64,000 bases of DNA from Halomonas elongata DSM 2581. Its GTDB lineage: Bacteria; Pseudomonadota; Gammaproteobacteria; Pseudomonadales; Halomonadaceae. The notes under the pieces were generated by a model. The model was not told the DNA's origin, made no database searches, and saw nothing but the letters and a program-made list of their open reading frames with translations. Both the position numbers and the translations under genes were made by a program. The stretch spans positions 1,736,001 through 1,800,000 of the forward strand of contig NC_014532.2 in the NCBI RefSeq assembly GCF_000196875.2, written 5' to 3'. How positions within the stretch are numbered: position 1 is the first letter of the stretch; every line of letters begins with the position of its first letter. Shown one piece after another: positions 38,078 to 48,013 of the stretch.

Positions 38078-38470
38078 TCACTCCTCGGCGTCGGCGATGG
38101 CCTGGTAGGCATCGGCGTCGAGCAGGTCCTCCAGATCGCTGCCGTCCTCGAGGCGTACCTTCATGATCCAGGCATCCTCGTAGGGCGATTCGTTGATGGA
38201 CTCGGGAGCGTCTTCCAGGGACTCGTTGACTTCGACCACTTCCCCGGAGACCGGAGCGTACAGATCCGAGGCGGCCTTGACCGATTCGACCACGCCGAAC
38301 TCGTCGCCCTTGGCGAGTGACGCTCCGACTTCGGGCAATTCGACGAACACCACGTCACCCAGGGACTGCTGGGCATGGTCGGTGATGCCGATGGTCACCG
38401 TTCCGTCACCATTGTCCTGAATCCACTCGTGGCTCTCGGCGTAGCGCAGATTGGGAGGAATAGAGCTCAT
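38078..38470 (-). CDS. gcvH: Glycine cleavage system H protein
   Basis: A 130-residue lipoyl carrier protein shuttling the aminomethyl group between P, T and L proteins. The lipoylated lysine is K65 in [19 protein letters not shown] and [19 protein letters not shown] are typical. I start at 38470, where TATAGGAAAAACATC precedes the ATG; the longer frame upstream adds non-homologous residues. It is the first gene of the gcvHP operon and diverges from the symporter gene across a 588-base intergenic region. Confidence 0.97.
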   Translation of the reverse strand: MSSIPPNLRYAESHEWIQDNGDGTVTIGITDHAQQSLGDVVFVELPEVGASLAKGDEFGVVESVKAASDLYAPVSGEVVEVNESLEDAPESINESPYEDAWIMKVRLEDGSDLEDLLDADAYQAIADAEE

Positions 38471-39058
38471 GATGTTTTTCCTATAAGAAAAGTTTTTCTG
38501 AGTTGGGGAGAATCCTAACGCCATCGAAGTCGTTTGGCGAGCCCCGAAGGGGTAGATCTCCACCGTGCGTGGGATACGCCCATCCCCATCTTAGAAAACC
38601 CCCGGACAAATGCCCATGAACGTCAGCATTTCATGGTCATGCTCGTCATTGCGTCCGGCGCTGCGGGAGCGGCGTGGCCCTGACGGTTCGTTGGTTCGGG
38701 AGCGAGTGGGGGCCGAAGTGGGCGGCAATATGGGCGTGGCCTGCTTGTTCGAACCGGTCGCTACCGCTAGAGTGTTGGAATGTTTCTTATGGGAAACATG
38801 TTTCTCGTGCCGAGCAATGAGCGAATTCGATCGGCCACTGAAGGCGGCTTGCCGCGGGGGACCCCGAACGCGAGATCTGCCGGGCCGATGACTATACTTT
38901 GTTCTGTGCGGGGGAGAAATCCCGAGATTTTCCAATAGGAGACTGGAGCACCAACGGAAGGATTCGCTATGGTACGCCTGTTCGTATCATCGCGGTCCAG
39001 GCTGCCCATGAAAGCCATGCACGCTGGTGCATAACAAGAAATCCTAGGGAGACGAAAC
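38471..39058. other. 588-base divergent intergenic region between gcvH and the symporter gene
   Basis: No gene can be supported here. It holds a CCCC-GAAG-GGGG hairpin near 38541-38553, a cluster of TGTTTC/GAAACA half-sites (38781-38804), a small hairpin ATGCAC/GTGCAT (39017-39032) and the AGGGAG ribosome site of the symporter. I looked for a glycine riboswitch on both strands and did not find its core. Confidence 0.6.
38781..38804. promoter_or_regulatory. Operator-like palindrome cluster GAAACATGTTTC
   Basis: GAAACATGTTTC (38793-38804) is a perfect 12-base palindrome, and a third half-site TGTTTC lies at 38781-38786, giving TGTTTC-N6-GAAACA-TGTTTC. It sits between the divergent gcvH and symporter genes; the binding protein is unknown. 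Confidence 0.45.
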
Positions 39059-40435
39059 GTGGAAACCTTGACCAATATATTGACGACAATCGAAGGCGTC
39101 GTCTGGGGCCCGCTGATGCTGTTGCTGCTGCTGGGCGTCGGCCTCTACCTGCAACTTGGCCTCAAACTGTTGCCCATCCGCAAGCTGGGGATGGGCTTCA
39201 AGCTGCTGTGGGGCGGTCGCAGCACGACCTCAGGCGATGAGAAGGAAGGCGAGGTGTCGCCCTTCAACGCGCTGATGACCTCGCTGTCGGCGACCATCGG
39301 GACCGGTAACATCGCCGGGGTGGCGACAGCCATCTTCCTGGGTGGTCCCGGTGCGGTCTTCTGGATGTGGATCACCGCCCTGGTCGGCATGGCGACCAAG
39401 TTTTCCGAGGCGGTGCTGGCGGTGCGTTATCGCCAGGTCGACGAGGCCGGCGAGCATGTCGGCGGCCCCATGTACTATATCCGCAATGGCCTCGGCAAGA
39501 AGTGGGCCTGGCTGGGCGGGCTCTTCGCCCTGTTCGGCGCCGTGGCGGCCTTCGGCATCGGCAACACCGTGCAGTCCAACTCTGTGGCCGATGGCCTCGG
39601 CGAGTCGATCGGCCTGCCGCACTGGGTTACCGGCCTGGTGATCATGGTGCTGGCCGGCGCGGTCATCCTCGGCGGCATCAAGCGTATCGCCAAGGTGGCG
39701 GGCAAGCTGGTGCCGGTGATGGCGGTGGCCTACATCATCTGCGGCCTGCTGGTGCTGATCATCAACGCCGATCAGATCGGCTCGGCACTGGGCATGATCT
39801 TCGGTCACGCCTTCACGCCGATCTCCGCGGCAGGGGGCTTTGCCGGCGCGGCGGTGGCCAAGGCCATCCAGTTCGGTGTGGCGCGCGGGGTGTTCTCCAA
39901 CGAAGCGGGGCTCGGTAGTGCGCCCATCGCCCATGCCGCTGCGCAGACCAAGAACCCGGTGCGCCAGGGCCTGATCGCCATGCTGGGTACCTTCATCGAC
40001 ACCATCGTAGTGTGCTCCATCACTGCCCTGGCGATCCTGACCACTGCCTGGACCTCCGGCGAGACCGGGGCGGCGTTGACCTCCCTGGCGTTCGAGGCCG
40101 CCCTGCCGGGAATCGGGCAATACGTGGTGTCCTTCGCCCTGGCGGTGTTCGCCTTCACGACCACCCTGGGCTGGGCGTTCTACGGCGAGAAGTGCTTCGA
40201 GTACCTGTTCGGTGTGGGCGCCATCAAGTTCTACCGGGTGATCTACATCCTGGCGATCTTCGCCGGGGCCGTGTTGCCGCTGAACTTCGTGTGGCTGCTG
40301 GCCAGCGTCTTCAACGCCATGATGGCGATCCCCAACCTGATCGCCCTGGCGCTGCTGTCGCCGGTGGTCTTCAAGCTGACGAAGGACTATTTCGACGGCA
40401 AGGAAGTGCTGCCAGGCGAAGATCTCGACAAGTAA
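39059..40435 (+). CDS. Sodium:alanine/glycine symporter (AGCS family)
   Basis: A 458-residue inner-membrane transporter with about eleven helices. The AGCS signature region FNALMTSLSATIGTGNIAGVATA is at about residues 69-91, GGPMYYIRNGLG near 140, and FSNEAGLGSAPIAHAAA near 280. It starts at GTG 39059, which AGGGAGACGAAAC precedes. It brings in glycine or alanine with sodium. Lying between gcvH and gcvT, it probably supplies glycine for the cleavage system; this link is inference from position. A 10-base-pair hairpin follows before gcvT. Confidence 0.92.
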   Translation: METLTNILTTIEGVVWGPLMLLLLLGVGLYLQLGLKLLPIRKLGMGFKLLWGGRSTTSGDEKEGEVSPFNALMTSLSATIGTGNIAGVATAIFLGGPGAVFWMWITALVGMATKFSEAVLAVRYRQVDEAGEHVGGPMYYIRNGLGKKWAWLGGLFALFGAVAAFGIGNTVQSNSVADGLGESIGLPHWVTGLVIMVLAGAVILGGIKRIAKVAGKLVPVMAVAYIICGLLVLIINADQIGSALGMIFGHAFTPISAAGGFAGAAVAKAIQFGVARGVFSNEAGLGSAPIAHAAAQTKNPVRQGLIAMLGTFIDTIVVCSITALAILTTAWTSGETGAALTSLAFEAALPGIGQYVVSFALAVFAFTTTLGWAFYGEKCFEYLFGVGAIKFYRVIYILAIFAGAVLPLNFVWLLASVFNAMMAIPNLIALALLSPVVFKLTKDYFDGKEVLPGEDLDK

Positions 40436-40445
40436 GCGGTGATGG

Positions 40446-40470
40446 AATGGCCGGCCGTGTGCCGGCCATT
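40446..40470 (+). terminator. Hairpin after the symporter gene
   Basis: AATGGCCGGC (40446-40455) and GCCGGCCATT (40461-40470) pair perfectly around CGTGT. No T tract follows, so read-through into gcvT is possible. Confidence 0.6.
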
Positions 40471-40565
40471 CGGGTAATGCGGAATAAATACCTGAGCTTC
40501 ACGACGCTCGGCAATTTATTCGGTGTTTCCTGAACTCGATTTTCATGGGAAAGGTTAGCGAACCG

Positions 40566-41675
40566 ATGAACGAACAACGCAAGACGCCGCTCTTCGACCT
40601 GCATGTGGAACTGGGGGCACGGATGGTGCCCTTTGCGGGCTATTCGATGCCCGTGCAATACGAGCTGGGCGTCAAGAAGGAACACGAGCATACCCGTCGT
40701 GCCTGCGGGCTGTTCGACGTCTCCCACATGGGGCAGGTGCTGTTGCGCGGGCCGAATCCGGCCGAAGCGCTGGAGACACTGGTGCCGGCGGATCTTGTCG
40801 GCCTGCCGGAAGGCCGGCAGCGTTATGGCCTGTTCACTGCCGAGGATGGCGGCATTCTCGATGACCTGATGATCGTCAATGCCGGCGATCATCTCTATCT
40901 GGTGGTGAATGCTGCCTGCAAGGAACAGGACATCGCGCACCTGCGTCGTGGCTTGCCCGATCATGAACTCGAGGTGCTGGATCGCGGCCTGCTGGCGTTG
41001 CAGGGGCCTGAAGCCGCGACGGTGATGCAACGGCTGTGTCCCGAGGCTTGCGAGATGGTGTTCATGCAGCATGGTCGCTTCACCATCGAAGGCATTGAGG
41101 TGTGGATCAGCCGCAGCGGTTATACCGGCGAGGACGGTTTCGAGATTTCCGTGCCCGCCGAGCAGACCGAAGCTCTGGCACGACGCCTGCTGGCCGAGGA
41201 AGAAGTCGAGGCAATCGGCCTGGGCGCCCGGGACTCCCTGCGTCTCGAGGCCGGTCTGTGCCTCTACGGTCACGATATCGACACCACGACGACCCCGGTG
41301 GAGGCTGGTCTGATCTGGGCCATCGGCAAGCCGCGTCGTCGTGATGGCGAGCGTCCCGGAGGATTCCCCGGCGCCGATCTCATTCTCCATCAGGTTGCCG
41401 AGAAGGATCACCAGCGCAAGCGGGTGGGACTACTGGGCGAGGGCCGTGCGCCGGTCAGAGAGGGCGTCGAGCTGTATGATGGCGACGGCAATGCGATCGG
41501 AGCCGTGTGTTCCGGTGGCTTCGGCCCCAGCGTGGGACGTCCGGTGGCCATGGGCTACGTATCCATCGACCAGGCAGCCATCGACACCGTGGTCTACGCG
41601 GAGGTGCGCGGCAAGCGCCTGCCGATGACGGTGACGAAGATGCCCTTCGTACAGCCGGGCTATCATCGCGGTTGA
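40566..41675 (+). CDS. gcvT: Aminomethyltransferase, glycine cleavage T protein
   Basis: A 369-residue folate enzyme that releases ammonia from aminomethyl-GcvH and forms 5,10-methylene-tetrahydrofolate. Conserved parts are MVPFAGYSMPVQY (about 22-34), CGLFDVSHMGQV (about 49-60), SRSGYTGEDGFEI (about 180-192), GLGARDSLRLEAGLCLYGHD and the C-terminal SGGFGPSVGRPVAMGYV. GGAAAGG at 40547-40553 supports the ATG at 40566. It is downstream of the symporter on the same strand and separate from gcvHP, an uncommon arrangement. A strong terminator follows. Confidence 0.95.
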   Translation: MNEQRKTPLFDLHVELGARMVPFAGYSMPVQYELGVKKEHEHTRRACGLFDVSHMGQVLLRGPNPAEALETLVPADLVGLPEGRQRYGLFTAEDGGILDDLMIVNAGDHLYLVVNAACKEQDIAHLRRGLPDHELEVLDRGLLALQGPEAATVMQRLCPEACEMVFMQHGRFTIEGIEVWISRSGYTGEDGFEISVPAEQTEALARRLLAEEEVEAIGLGARDSLRLEAGLCLYGHDIDTTTTPVEAGLIWAIGKPRRRDGERPGGFPGADLILHQVAEKDHQRKRVGLLGEGRAPVREGVELYDGDGNAIGAVCSGGFGPSVGRPVAMGYVSIDQAAIDTVVYAEVRGKRLPMTVTKMPFVQPGYHRG

Positions 41676-41711
41676 TCTTATACCGTTATCTTGCTTGTCT
41701 GGCATATGAGA

Positions 41712-41741
41712 ACGGCCACCTTCGAGGGTGGCCGTTTTTTT
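41712..41741. terminator. Intrinsic terminator after gcvT
   Basis: ACGGCCACC (41712-41720) pairs with GGTGGCCGT (41727-41735) and is followed by seven T residues. Confidence 0.95.
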
Positions 41742-41756
41742 GTGCCCGAAATGTTC

Positions 41757-42380
41757 TCAGTCAGTCGCCAGTGGGGTGATCCAGCGGAAGGTCAGGCTGA
41801 TCCGCAGGCCCTGGCGTTGCCGTGAGGGCAGGCTGTGCTCGAGTCGTGCCTGCACGCCGGCGCCCATCAGCAGCAGGCTGTCGTGGGGCTGATCGACGTT
41901 GAAGGCCGGGGCGTGGCGATCCTTCCAGCGGAAGCGCAGGGGGCGGTCGTTGCCCAGGCTCACGGCAGCGATCAAGGGTGAATCGCCGAGCTCGGGTTCA
42001 TCATCGCTGTGCCAGCCCATGCGATCCCGGCCATCGGCGTAACGGTTGAGCAGCACGCTGTTGAAGCGTGTCCCGACACCGCTGTCGGCCAGGCGACGCT
42101 GTACGGCGTCGCGAATCGCCAGGACACAGGGATGCCAGGGATCCGGCGCGAAGCGCCGGCCCGAGTAACGGTAGCCGACGTCGCCCATCCAGACCTGCTG
42201 ACGCGGTATCGGATGCTCGCGTCCATACAGCCGCAGGCTGGGACGCTGCCAATCGAGTTCGGCGTCGAGGCGATCCAGGATGGCCGTGGCTTCGGTGTTG
42301 CCCAGCAGTGCGGAATAGCGGATCAGCGGCGGCGAAGCCAGCAGGACCTCGCCGCCGTCGTCGTGGGTGAAGAGTGACAT
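41757..42380 (-). CDS. AlkB-like 2-oxoglutarate/Fe(II) dioxygenase
   Basis: A 207-residue enzyme of the AlkB repair family. Iron ligands H124 and D126 (GWHSDDEPELG) and H182 (LEHSLPSR), and the 2-oxoglutarate arginines R193 and R199 (GLRISLTFR) are present. The nucleotide-recognition lid region includes YGREHPIPRQQVWMGD. The form with a short N terminus resembles bacterial ALKBH2-like proteins, which remove N-alkyl adducts such as 1-methyladenine or 3-methylcytosine from DNA. It is convergent to gcvT and upstream of PAP2 on the same strand; no ada gene is nearby. Confidence 0.88.
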   Translation of the reverse strand: MSLFTHDDGGEVLLASPPLIRYSALLGNTEATAILDRLDAELDWQRPSLRLYGREHPIPRQQVWMGDVGYRYSGRRFAPDPWHPCVLAIRDAVQRRLADSGVGTRFNSVLLNRYADGRDRMGWHSDDEPELGDSPLIAAVSLGNDRPLRFRWKDRHAPAFNVDQPHDSLLLMGAGVQARLEHSLPSRQRQGLRISLTFRWITPLATD

Positions 42381-42404
42381 GCGCTCAGCATGCCATGCCG
42401 TGTC

Positions 42405-42947
42405 CTAGCCGGCCAGATACAGGCTGCCCAGTGCAAAGACGTAGCCGATGGCTGCACCCGCGATGACATCGCTGATGTAGTGCAGGCCGAGCCCGACGCG
42501 CGAAATGGCGATCAGGATGACCGCCGGCAGCAGCCAGGGGGCGAGCCAGGGTGCATGCACGAGGGTCAGCGTCAGAAACATCACCGCGTGCATGGTGTGG
42601 CCGCTGGGAAAGCTGTAGCGGTCCCGGGCCGGCTCATTGCAGATGATGGTGTGGAAGGTGATGAACGGGCGCTCCCGGCATAGCCGGGTCTTGACCAGCC
42701 GATAGAAGGCGATGGCCACCAGGGCCGTGATGGCGTATTGCACCATCAGGCGCCAGCCCGTCGCCGTATCGTGGAGCAGGGGTTGTAGCAGGATCAGCCC
42801 CACCCAGAGGGGCCAGTCCCCGGCGCGGCTGGCCAGGCGCAGGGTGGCCAGCCAGCGGCGATAGATGCTGAAGCCGGCCATCCATTGGCAGAGCTGCCAT
42901 TCCAGCAGGTCGAGTCGTTCAAACACGGCAGGGACGCGTGGTTTCAT
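42405..42947 (-). CDS. PAP2-family membrane phosphatase
   Basis: A 180-residue membrane protein with about five helices and the complete type 2 phosphatidic acid phosphatase signature: K86...R93-P94 (KTRLCRERP), S115-G116-H117 (PSGHTMH) and S149-R150 with H156 (SRVGLGLHYISD). These form a vanadate-sensitive active site on the periplasmic side. Substrates may be phosphatidic acid, phosphatidylglycerol phosphate or undecaprenyl pyrophosphate. Its start lies 29 bases inside the end of the glycosyltransferase gene, so the two are coupled and likely act on the same lipid. Confidence 0.9.
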   Translation of the reverse strand: MKPRVPAVFERLDLLEWQLCQWMAGFSIYRRWLATLRLASRAGDWPLWVGLILLQPLLHDTATGWRLMVQYAITALVAIAFYRLVKTRLCRERPFITFHTIICNEPARDRYSFPSGHTMHAVMFLTLTLVHAPWLAPWLLPAVILIAISRVGLGLHYISDVIAGAAIGYVFALGSLYLAG

Positions 42948-44076
42948 CGGACACCTCCTGAGCGAGGTTCAGGGCAGCGAGGAAGTCGTCGGTGATGGCG
43001 GGCCAACGGTACTGCAGTGCCCGCTCGCGGGCTGCTCGGCCCAGCCGGCCGTAGCGCGCCGGCTGCTGGCTGAGGGCCACAGCGGCGTCGCGGAAACCGT
43101 CCTCGTCGCCGACGGCCAGGCTGACGCCGTTGATGTCGTTGTCGATCAGTTCGGCCCCGGCGGCATGGCGAAAGGCGACGACGGCCAGGCCGCTGGCCAT
43201 GGCCTCGAGCACTACATTGCCCCAGGTCTCGGAAATCGACGGAAAGATGAAAAGATCGGCGCTGGCATAGTGTCTAGCCAGGCTTTGCGGGTCGACGAAG
43301 CCGGTGAAACGGACATCCGGCAAGGCCTTTTCCAGGCTGCTGCGGCCCGGGCCGTCGCCGACCACCACGATGCTCATTTCGGGGCGAGCCGCCAGCATGG
43401 CGGAGAAGGTATCGCGCAGCAGGTCGAGGTTCTTCTCCGGTGCCAGCCGGCCGACGTAGAGCGCCACGGGGCGGTGTTCGTCGCTGTCCCAGCTTTCGCG
43501 CAACTCGGGACTGCGATGTGCCGGTGAAAAGGCATCGCCATCGATGCCGCGGGCCATGACGCGCACCTTCTTGAAGCCCTTGGCCGTCAGTTCCTCGGCC
43601 TGCTGGCGGGTGGGCACCAGGGTCCCGGCACAGCGATTATGGAAGTGGCGCAGGCGTTGGGTGACCAGCGGAGTGAGCCAGCCGATGCCGTAGTCGCGGC
43701 AGTAATGATCGAAATTGGTATGCCAGCCGCTGACCACCGGAATCCCGAGTTTCTCGGCGACGCGCAACGCCGACCAACCCAGGGGCCCTTCGGTGGCCAC
43801 ATAGATGGCATCGGGACGCTCTTCCGACCAGAGGCGTTTAAGGCGACGACCCGCCGGCAGGCCAAGGCGAACTTCGCGGTAACCGGGCATCGAGAACCCC
43901 CTGACCTGCAGCTCGGCGCTCATGCCGTCGGCCCGATGCGCCTGGCCGGCGGGGCGCGGGCGCACCAGCTGCAGGGTCGAGTTTCGCCGCAACAGCTCGC
44001 TGCTAAGCTGCTTCAGGGTATGGGCGACACCGTTGATATCCGGTGACCAGGTTTCGCTGACCAGGCAGATGCGCAT
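42919..44076 (-). CDS. GT4-family glycosyltransferase
   Basis: A 385-residue cytoplasmic or membrane-associated transferase of the GT-B fold. The N domain starts MRICLVSETWSPDINGVA with the GNV-type loop, and EGPLGWSALRVA and GWHTNFDHYCRDYG follow. The C domain has YVGRLAPEKNLDLL and the donor site FPSISETWGNVVLEAMASG with the paired glutamates. It looks like mannosyl- or glucosyl-diacylglycerol-forming enzymes (relatives of SqdX and PimB-type proteins). Start chosen at the MRICLV methionine rather than 15 residues upstream. Coupled to PAP2, it may build a glycolipid; the acceptor is not known. Confidence 0.87.
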   Translation of the reverse strand: MRICLVSETWSPDINGVAHTLKQLSSELLRRNSTLQLVRPRPAGQAHRADGMSAELQVRGFSMPGYREVRLGLPAGRRLKRLWSEERPDAIYVATEGPLGWSALRVAEKLGIPVVSGWHTNFDHYCRDYGIGWLTPLVTQRLRHFHNRCAGTLVPTRQQAEELTAKGFKKVRVMARGIDGDAFSPAHRSPELRESWDSDEHRPVALYVGRLAPEKNLDLLRDTFSAMLAARPEMSIVVVGDGPGRSSLEKALPDVRFTGFVDPQSLARHYASADLFIFPSISETWGNVVLEAMASGLAVVAFRHAAGAELIDNDINGVSLAVGDEDGFRDAAVALSQQPARYGRLGRAARERALQYRWPAITDDFLAALNLAQEVSDETTRPCRV

Positions 44077-44187
44077 GTCGATCCTCGTGTCGGCCGGCGC
44101 CGGAATGACGCCTTTTGACACTGACCATGCCCGGCATCGATGACAGCGGGACGACAGCGCGATGAAGAGCCGATGACGTAACGGCCT

Positions 44188-45099
44188 TCAGCGCAACACG
44201 GTCAGAGGATCCATCGGCTTGCCGCCATGACGCATGTCGAACAACAGCTCGTGGCGGCCATTCGACGCCGTCCCCACGACACACAGCGGCGTGCCGCGCT
44301 CGACACGTTGGCCGCTGTCGACCAGCAGGCGTGCGCAGCGGGCGTAGACGCTCTGCAGATTGTCCGGGTGGTGGACGATGACGACCTGGCCGAGCTGGCG
44401 CATGCTGTCGGCGAAACGCACCTGGCCGCCGGCCACGGCCTTGGCGCGCGCTCCCTTGCCGGTGGTGAGCAGCATGGGCTGCAGGGTGCCATGGGCATCC
44501 TTGCCGAAACGCCTGGCCACGTCATAGTCGTCGAGCGGCCAGGGCCATCCCTTGGCATCGCCGGGTAGCGTGCCGGGATCGGGCAGGCGGGTCGGGCGCG
44601 GGGTTGAGCCGCTCGAGGCCGTACTGCTGCCCGAGGAAGCACTGCCGCCGAGGGGGACCTTGATCAGTTGACCGACCTTGAGGTCGGTCGCCGTGACACC
44701 GGGGTTCGCCGCGACCACTCGGCTCGGGTCGGCGCCGAAGCGACGGGCCACCGAAGTGAAGGTGTCGCCGGGGCGTATCTGATAGCGGTAGGGTCCCCCG
44801 GAGGGCGCACGTTCCTGTTGGCTGGGCACCAGGACACGCTGGCCGACGGCGAGCCCGCGGGGCTCGATGCCGGGGTTGAAGCGCTGCAGTCGGATCAAGG
44901 GGACGTTCGCGCGGTGGGCGATGTCACCAAGGGTGTCGCCACGGCGAATGGACACCCAACTGCCGGAGGTGCCGGCAGCCGCGTCAGAGGAGCCGTTCGG
45001 TGTCGAAGGCTGGCCGGCGCAACCGGTCAGCAGGGCGAGCAGCAGTATCAGCGCGAGTCGAGGGCAGCGTCCTTTGCCTGCCACAGGGCGTTCAGCCAT
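44188..45099 (-). CDS. LysM lipoprotein with degenerate M23/LytM domain (NlpD/EnvC-like)
   Basis: A 303-residue envelope lipoprotein: lipobox with C27 (LLTGCAGQ), a LysM domain at about 47-93 (SIRRGDTLGDIAHRANVPL), a second at about 103-147 (QIRPGDTFTSVARRFGADP), a Ser/Thr-rich linker and a C-terminal M23 fold (about 205-300). The zinc and catalytic residues of active LytM enzymes are not conserved: the usual HxH region reads GRHELLFDMRHGG. So it probably activates cell-wall amidases, like NlpD or EnvC, rather than cutting peptidoglycan. Its first 52 bases overlap the acyltransferase end. Confidence 0.85.
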   Translation of the reverse strand: MAERPVAGKGRCPRLALILLLALLTGCAGQPSTPNGSSDAAAGTSGSWVSIRRGDTLGDIAHRANVPLIRLQRFNPGIEPRGLAVGQRVLVPSQQERAPSGGPYRYQIRPGDTFTSVARRFGADPSRVVAANPGVTATDLKVGQLIKVPLGGSASSGSSTASSGSTPRPTRLPDPGTLPGDAKGWPWPLDDYDVARRFGKDAHGTLQPMLLTTGKGARAKAVAGGQVRFADSMRQLGQVVIVHHPDNLQSVYARCARLLVDSGQRVERGTPLCVVGTASNGRHELLFDMRHGGKPMDPLTVLR

Positions 45100-45917
45100 G
45101 AATGGAAGCGTTCCTTGTAGTTCGGGTCTTGATGGTAATCGCCGGCTCGCATCCAGTCGGGCACTGGCAGATGACGTGCCCGGAGGTGGATGACCCCCTC
45201 CTGGCCGCAGAGGAATCGCCAGAAATGCGGGGCGGGGGTGTCGTAGCTCAAGGTCACGTCGAGGATGCCGCCGAGCCGGTCGCCGAGCAAGCCGACGACC
45301 TGGGCGATGCCGCCCGCCCGGGGCGGCAGCAGGTGTCGGTAGGGGCTTTGGCGGGCGGCGTGCTTGGCGGGCGTGAACCGGGTGCCTTCGACGAAGTTGT
45401 AGATGGCGATGGGACGCTCCCGGGCATGGCGGCACATGCGTTCGGTAGCCTCGCGATCACGGCGTGCCAGGTGGGGGTGTCGCTCGCGTTGTTCGCGGGT
45501 CAGGCGTCTGAGCATGGGGAATTCCAGGGCCCAGAAGGCCAGCCCGACGACCGGAATCCAGATCAACTGGCGCTTGACGAAGAAATGGGGCATGGGAATA
45601 CGGCGGTGCAACACCAGCAGCAGCACGAAGATATCGGTCCAGCTGCGATGGTTGGAGAGCACCAGCCACCAGTCATCGCGACTCAGGCCATCGGGCAGTT
45701 CCAGGTCGAGTCGCGGTGACAGCCAATGACGCATCCACCAGAGGTTGATGTCCAGCCACCAGCGGGCAATGGCGTTGAGTCCCGTGAGCACCCGGCGGCG
45801 CAGGGGGCGCCCGGGGGTGACGAGCTTGAGCAGGGTGAGCGCGATCAGCGGCACTGCCCAGAACAGGGTGTTGAGAGTCAGCAACAGCAGGCTGACGAGC
45901 CCCTTCAGGGTCGACAT
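45048..45917 (-). CDS. 1-acyl-glycerol-3-phosphate acyltransferase-like protein (YihG type)
   Basis: A 289-residue membrane acyltransferase with the LPLAT motif I NHRSWTD (H90, D95) after an N-terminal hydrophobic region, FVEGTRF (motif III) near residue 175 and a final charged tail. This form with long motif spacing resembles E. coli YihG, an auxiliary lysophosphatidic acid acyltransferase. AAGGAGG before the ATG at 45917 is an excellent ribosome site. It is upstream of, and overlapping, the LysM lipoprotein gene, so the two are in one operon. Confidence 0.87.
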   Translation of the reverse strand: MSTLKGLVSLLLLTLNTLFWAVPLIALTLLKLVTPGRPLRRRVLTGLNAIARWWLDINLWWMRHWLSPRLDLELPDGLSRDDWWLVLSNHRSWTDIFVLLLVLHRRIPMPHFFVKRQLIWIPVVGLAFWALEFPMLRRLTREQRERHPHLARRDREATERMCRHARERPIAIYNFVEGTRFTPAKHAARQSPYRHLLPPRAGGIAQVVGLLGDRLGGILDVTLSYDTPAPHFWRFLCGQEGVIHLRARHLPVPDWMRAGDYHQDPNYKERFHSWLNALWQAKDAALDSR

Positions 45918-46010
45918 GCCGGCCTCCTTGATGATCGTGATGAGCCGCAATGCTAATGGAGAATGTGCCTGGTCGCCAGACGACATTCTCCGCATGCAGT
46001 GAAGCCGGGC

Positions 46011-47960
<1,950 letters not shown>

Positions 47961-48013
47961 GTCGTTCCTCTCATCGGGTCTCGGTCGGGGTATTGCGGGC
48001 GGCAGGCACCCAT

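Noticed and set aside
38591..38935. Small frames on both strands in the gcvH-symporter gap
   Set aside because: They overlap the putative operator, have biased arginine/serine content and no ribosome sites.
38880..39058. A glycine riboswitch upstream of the symporter or gcvH
   Set aside because: GGGGAGA and ACCAACGGAAGG resemble parts of the aptamer, but the conserved CUCUCAGG and GCCGAAGG cores are not found on either strand. A covariance search would be decisive.
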